DNA of 64,000 nucleotides from Leptospira harrisiae (GTDB lineage: Bacteria; Spirochaetota; Leptospiria; Leptospirales; Leptospiraceae): the NCBI RefSeq assembly GCF_002811945.1, contig NZ_NPDX01000002.1:248001-312000 (forward strand), read 5' to 3'. The notes under the pieces are model-generated. The model was not told where the DNA came from and did no database searches. It worked only from the letters and a program-made list of their open reading frames with translations. Below are positions 61,137 through 64,000 of the stretch, one piece after another. A program made the translations under genes and the position numbers. How positions within the stretch are numbered: the stretch's first letter is position 1; the number at the start of each line of letters is the position of its first letter.

Positions 61137-61856
61137 TTAAGGTTCTTGGAAATCTCCACTGACAGAAACTTCCATCACGGATTCAGAAACCATTCTGGTT
61201 TCCAAACCACCTTTTGCTTGGATGTATCTGTCAATGGTTCTTGTCACTTCACGGAGTCTATCACGATAGGCAGTAGCCAAACGCAATCTTTCCCAAGGAC
61301 TTTGGATTTTTTCTAACTCAAAGTTAAGAGTATTATCATCTGCATTTGTCACAGTGCGAACAGAAAGTGAAAGTCCTTTCACTCCACCTGCAGTGTTATT
61401 TTTTAATTCACGGTAGGTAGTGATAGGGTCTTTGCCTTTTTCAGTGAGTGATTTTCTGGACCAAAAGGAAATTTCATCTAAAGAGAATCCACCACCTTCG
61501 GCTCCACCACCACCTTTTAGTTTCATAACAAAACGACTGTGCATAACATAACGAGGTTCAAATGGAAGGTGGATTTCCCTTGCATTGGTCACTTGGCCAT
61601 AACGACTATCTTTGATTTTCTTTTCGAAACTTAAAAACTTAACTTTTTCATTGATCACAGCATGGTATTCATCCACTTCTTTACCAATTCGTTCAATCTT
61701 CTGTTGTTGTTTCGCATTATAAGGGATGAGAGCAATACTTCCATCCGGATTTAACTTTTGAGAATCTGCTTGGCTGGCAGGTTCATTTTTTTCATCCGCG
61801 GCAATAAGGCCAACGGCGAATAGGAAGGATAAAATTAGAACAAACGAGATACGCAT
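61137..61856 (-). CDS. Exported protein of unknown function
   Basis: 239-aa protein with a signal peptide ending GLIAADE. The body has a central basic/helical region (KQQQKIERIGKEVDEYHAVINEK) and a Gly-rich stretch (KLKGGGGAEGGGFSLDEISFW). The beta-rich C-terminus (NTLNFELEKIQSPWERLRLATAYRDR) ends in acidic and hydrophobic residues. Size and style are like leptospiral flagellar-sheath or periplasmic proteins, but I see no diagnostic motif. It sits 15 nt upstream of the J-domain gene and may be transcribed with it. Confidence 0.7.
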   Translation of the reverse strand: MRISFVLILSFLFAVGLIAADEKNEPASQADSQKLNPDGSIALIPYNAKQQQKIERIGKEVDEYHAVINEKVKFLSFEKKIKDSRYGQVTNAREIHLPFEPRYVMHSRFVMKLKGGGGAEGGGFSLDEISFWSRKSLTEKGKDPITTYRELKNNTAGGVKGLSLSVRTVTNADDNTLNFELEKIQSPWERLRLATAYRDRLREVTRTIDRYIQAKGGLETRMVSESVMEVSVSGDFQEP

Positions 61857-61974
61857 ACGAACTCCCAGATAGTAGACTCTATATATATTTTCGACTTTTG
61901 AAATGAAATCATTAATTTGTTAAAAATAAGGTTGATAAAAAACGCAAAAACCCGAGTCTTGCGGTAGGTCTCCC

Positions 61975-62319
61975 ATGGAAATAAATCTAAAAAAAAATGC
62001 CGACGCTTATGTGATCAGCATTTCTGGAAGTTTGGACATTTATACTTCCCTGGATTTTAAAAATTTCCTGGAAACCAATGTTCCTAGCCAACCTACCGAA
62101 AATCTGCATGTAATCATCAATTTAGAGAAACTCAATTATATTGACTCCTCTGGAATCGGAATGCTCATCAAACAGCTGAATTATGTCCAGGAACTCAAGG
62201 GAAAGTTCTCAATTGCCAATATGAAACCAGCCATTGAGAAGGTTTTTAAAGTCGCTGGGCTTACCAGTTACTTCCAAACCATTGGTGAAGACGAATACCG
62301 AGAAAAATACGCAGTTTAA
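61975..62319 (+). CDS. STAS-domain anti-sigma factor antagonist
   Basis: 114-aa single STAS domain of the SpoIIAA/RsbV type. The phosphorylatable Ser is in KLNYIDSSGIGMLIKQL (about residue 59), and ISISGSLDIYTSLDFKNFL forms the first strand and helix. When dephosphorylated, such proteins bind an anti-sigma kinase and free its sigma factor. The window also encodes a SpoIIE-type phosphatase (22503-24479) that could activate it. The anti-sigma factor is not in view. Confidence 0.92.
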   Translation: MEINLKKNADAYVISISGSLDIYTSLDFKNFLETNVPSQPTENLHVIINLEKLNYIDSSGIGMLIKQLNYVQELKGKFSIANMKPAIEKVFKVAGLTSYFQTIGEDEYREKYAV

Positions 62320-62328
62320 GCTTCTACT

Positions 62329-62898
62329 TTAGTTTTTCGCATCCAAACGGTTTTCCAAAACAAACGCATCCCAAACCCCCCAAAATCTCCCGAGTGAGTT
62401 GTTGCTTGGCACGAGATCGACATAAATCTTTCCATCAGGGTATTCTGAAGGTTCAAGGGGAATTTCCACTGGATTTACAAAACTCTGGTTTTTATCGGAG
62501 TAGATAGATAGTTTTGGCCTACCATTCACAAGGATGTTCAATTTTCTTGGTTTGAATTTGGAACCTTTTAGTGGACGATAACGAGTGAAATCCAAATAGA
62601 GATACACTGTCGATTTAGAGATGACTTGTTTTTCCAATAGGAATTGGAGTCCAGTTTCTGGAACCATTCGACAGATATAATCTTGCAGTCCTAAGTGGGG
62701 TGCATCCGGTTCTAATTCATAAGATTGGTAGATGGCCCAAGTTTTGAGTTCTGGGTAGGTGGCTATGTCCTCAGGGAGCAATCCTTCCTCCAAACCAAAT
62801 TCTTGTTTGGGAATGACAGAGCCTTCTGCAAACACCGAAACCAAGGTTGATAAAAAGATTGCCGTTAGGATAAGGATTCGTAGTTTCAATGGAAGCAC
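62329..62898 (-). CDS. Hypothetical exported protein
   Basis: 189-aa protein with a signal peptide (LRILILTAIFLSTLVSVFA) and a beta-rich mature part (STVYLYLDFTRYRPLKGSKF, KLNILVNGRPKLSIYSDK). A mid-protein Cys lies in DYICRMVPETG. The start appears to be GTG immediately after an upstream in-frame stop. No family is recognised. It is divergent from ribF by 36 nt. Confidence 0.65.
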   Translation of the reverse strand: MLPLKLRILILTAIFLSTLVSVFAEGSVIPKQEFGLEEGLLPEDIATYPELKTWAIYQSYELEPDAPHLGLQDYICRMVPETGLQFLLEKQVISKSTVYLYLDFTRYRPLKGSKFKPRKLNILVNGRPKLSIYSDKNQSFVNPVEIPLEPSEYPDGKIYVDLVPSNNSLGRFWGVWDAFVLENRLDAKN

Positions 62899-62934
62899 CT
62901 AGTACAAGTATCGGATTACGAGACAAGTCCCCCT

Positions 62935-63867
62935 TTGAAAATTATTCGCTCTTTAGAATCGATCCAAAACGAGTTTCAAAACGGCTCCTCCTTGACACTC
63001 GGAAACTTTGATGGAATCCACGTTGGCCACCAGACCCTACTCTTGCGAACTGTGGAAAAAGCAAAGGAGTTAGGACTTCCTTCCGTCGTTGTCACTTATT
63101 TTCCAAATCCTTCTGTGGTTCTTGGCAAAAAACCAAACTTCAAATACTTATCTTCTGAAACGGAAAAAGAAGAACTCATCCGCGGATTCGGTATCGACTA
63201 TTTGGTTGTTTTAGATTTTACTTTGGAACTTTCAAAAATGTCGGCAGAAGATTTTTTGGAAAAAATTATGATCCAAACGTTGAATGCCAAACATATCGTC
63301 ATTGGATATAATCATTTTTTTGGAGCCGAAAGACGTGGAGATTTTACTCTGCTCGATTCAAATAAAACTAAATATAGTTATGCGGTCGAATTAAAGGAAG
63401 CGGTTCTAAAAAAGGAAAGTAAAATCTCGTCTTCACTCATCCGCGGATTTTTAGAAAAAGGGGAAATGGAAGAAGCTAAAATTCTTTTGGGAAGAAATTA
63501 TCATATTTCAGGAATTGTTACGCAAGGTGCCAAACGAGGAAGGACCATTGGATTTCCAACTGCCAATATCAAAGTTCCGGATGACAAACTCCTTCCTTCA
63601 ATTGGAGTTTACGCTTGTTTTGCGAAGTTTGGAGGGAAAGATCACAGGGGAATGGTCAACATTGGACACAATCCTACTTTTGATGGATTAGGGCTCCACG
63701 TGGAGGTGAATGTTTTTGATTTTGATGGTGATTTGTATGGTAAAGAATTGGAATTAGAAATCGTTCACAAAATTAGAGAGGAAAAAAAGTTTAGTGGACT
63801 TGACGAATTAAAAAGCCAGCTAACAAAAGATAAAGAAGAAAGTATACGAATTTTAAATTTTAACTAA
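62935..63867 (+). CDS. ribF: Bifunctional riboflavin kinase/FAD synthetase
   Basis: 310-aa enzyme making FMN then FAD from riboflavin. The N-terminal adenylyltransferase domain opens SSLTLGNFDGIHVGHQTLL, with IGYNHFFGAERRGD (about 119-132) and SSSLIRGFLEKGEMEEAKILLGR following. The C-terminal kinase domain begins GIVTQGAKRGRTIGFPTANI and has MVNIGHNPTF. The start is TTG, with weak ribosome-binding sequence. A slight overlap (15 nt) exists with the leftward partial gene at the window edge. Confidence 0.94.
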   Translation: MKIIRSLESIQNEFQNGSSLTLGNFDGIHVGHQTLLLRTVEKAKELGLPSVVVTYFPNPSVVLGKKPNFKYLSSETEKEELIRGFGIDYLVVLDFTLELSKMSAEDFLEKIMIQTLNAKHIVIGYNHFFGAERRGDFTLLDSNKTKYSYAVELKEAVLKKESKISSSLIRGFLEKGEMEEAKILLGRNYHISGIVTQGAKRGRTIGFPTANIKVPDDKLLPSIGVYACFAKFGGKDHRGMVNIGHNPTFDGLGLHVEVNVFDFDGDLYGKELELEIVHKIREEKKFSGLDELKSQLTKDKEESIRILNFN

Positions 63868-64000
63868 GTGGTATAATTTTCCTTTCCGTTTGATTTTTCC
63901 TAAAATTTGTCCGTTTGTTTTATCTTTTTCCAACAATCCTTCCAAAGAAGTTTTTGATACTGCCCAATCTTCTTTTAGTTCGTCAAAATAAAATCCAAGT
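63853..64000 (-). CDS. Partial gene at window end (C-terminus only)
   Basis: The minus strand from the window edge reads 48 sense codons to a TAA at 63853-63855. The tail is Lys-rich (KDKTNGQILGKIKRKGKLYH). Its codon use looks like its neighbours, and it converges on ribF. The N-terminal part lies beyond 64000, so no family can be named. The Lys/Gly-rich end hints at a nucleic-acid-binding protein, but this is a guess. Confidence 0.5.
   Translation of the reverse strand, partial: LGFYFDELKEDWAVSKTSLEGLLEKDKTNGQILGKIKRKGKLYHLVKI

Noticed and set aside
61137..61856. Flagellar outer-layer (FlaA2) or coiling-protein identity
   Set aside because: Size and signal peptide fit, but I see no diagnostic FlaA motif and no flagellar neighbours, so it stays unassigned.
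1..64000. tRNA, rRNA, CRISPR, transposase, integrase or phage genes
   Set aside because: None seen on either strand. Intergenic gaps are short and lack cloverleaf or regular repeat-spacer patterns.

Overview
The window looks like chromosomal DNA of a spirochaete of the genus Leptospira, probably a free-living (saprophytic-clade) species. Three things point there: a clear orthologue of the leptospiral OmpA-like lipoprotein Loa22, a DUF1574 protein beside an MBOAT acyltransferase, and many exported lipoproteins with spirochaete-style lipoboxes (Ser/Thr/Asn/His before Cys). Base composition is AT-rich and even. I see no rRNA, tRNA, CRISPR array, insertion sequence or prophage. Genes are densely packed, with frequent ATGA or TAATG stop/start overlaps. 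The genus is inferred, not proven.

Layout. 1-7.9 kb: PstS-like binding lipoprotein, NHL-repeat protein, sixA-hpt, a LuxR-type response regulator divergent from a 7TM hybrid histidine kinase, a DUF1569 protein and TerC. 8-14.8 kb: polytopic membrane protein, RluA-type pseudouridine synthase, Loa22, small exported proteins, a DUF1801 protein, a methyltransferase and a beta-barrel. 14.9-18.5 kb: a class I (Fe-S) and a class II fumarase facing each other around an SRPBCC gene. 18.6-24.9 kb: membrane protein, P-loop kinase, RRM protein, SlyD-like PPIase, Na/Pi cotransporter and a 7TM receptor with a SpoIIE phosphatase output.

24.9-29.5 kb is the most unusual part: a Cys/His-rich exported protein, an MbnP-family lipoprotein, an MbnH-family di-haem lipoprotein, another lipoprotein and an outer-membrane barrel. 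MbnP and MbnH are known from copper-chelator (methanobactin) loci, where MbnH oxidises a tryptophan of MbnP to create a copper site. Here they lie outside any methanobactin locus. The mbnP upstream region has tandem GATT repeats between direct repeats, and a strong intrinsic hairpin lies between mbnP and mbnH.

29.5-42 kb is rich in acyl-CoA and lipid metabolism: crotonyl-CoA carboxylase/reductase, MDR oxidoreductase, FAH-family protein, and a DesT/FabR-like TetR regulator divergent from a ferredoxin reductase-fatty acid desaturase pair. Two matching operator-like palindromes lie in that divergent gap. An acyl-CoA dehydrogenase has its own palindrome upstream. 42-51.3 kb: dienelactone hydrolase, a CzcCBA-type heavy-metal RND efflux system preceded by a second Cys/His-rich exported protein, then DUF1574 and MBOAT genes. 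51.3-64 kb: acetoacetyl-CoA synthetase, cysteine synthase, an OPA-family transporter, SRPBCC, a glycosidase-like five-bladed propeller, pirin, ManA, a J-domain protein, an anti-sigma factor antagonist and RibF. The window ends inside a leftward gene.
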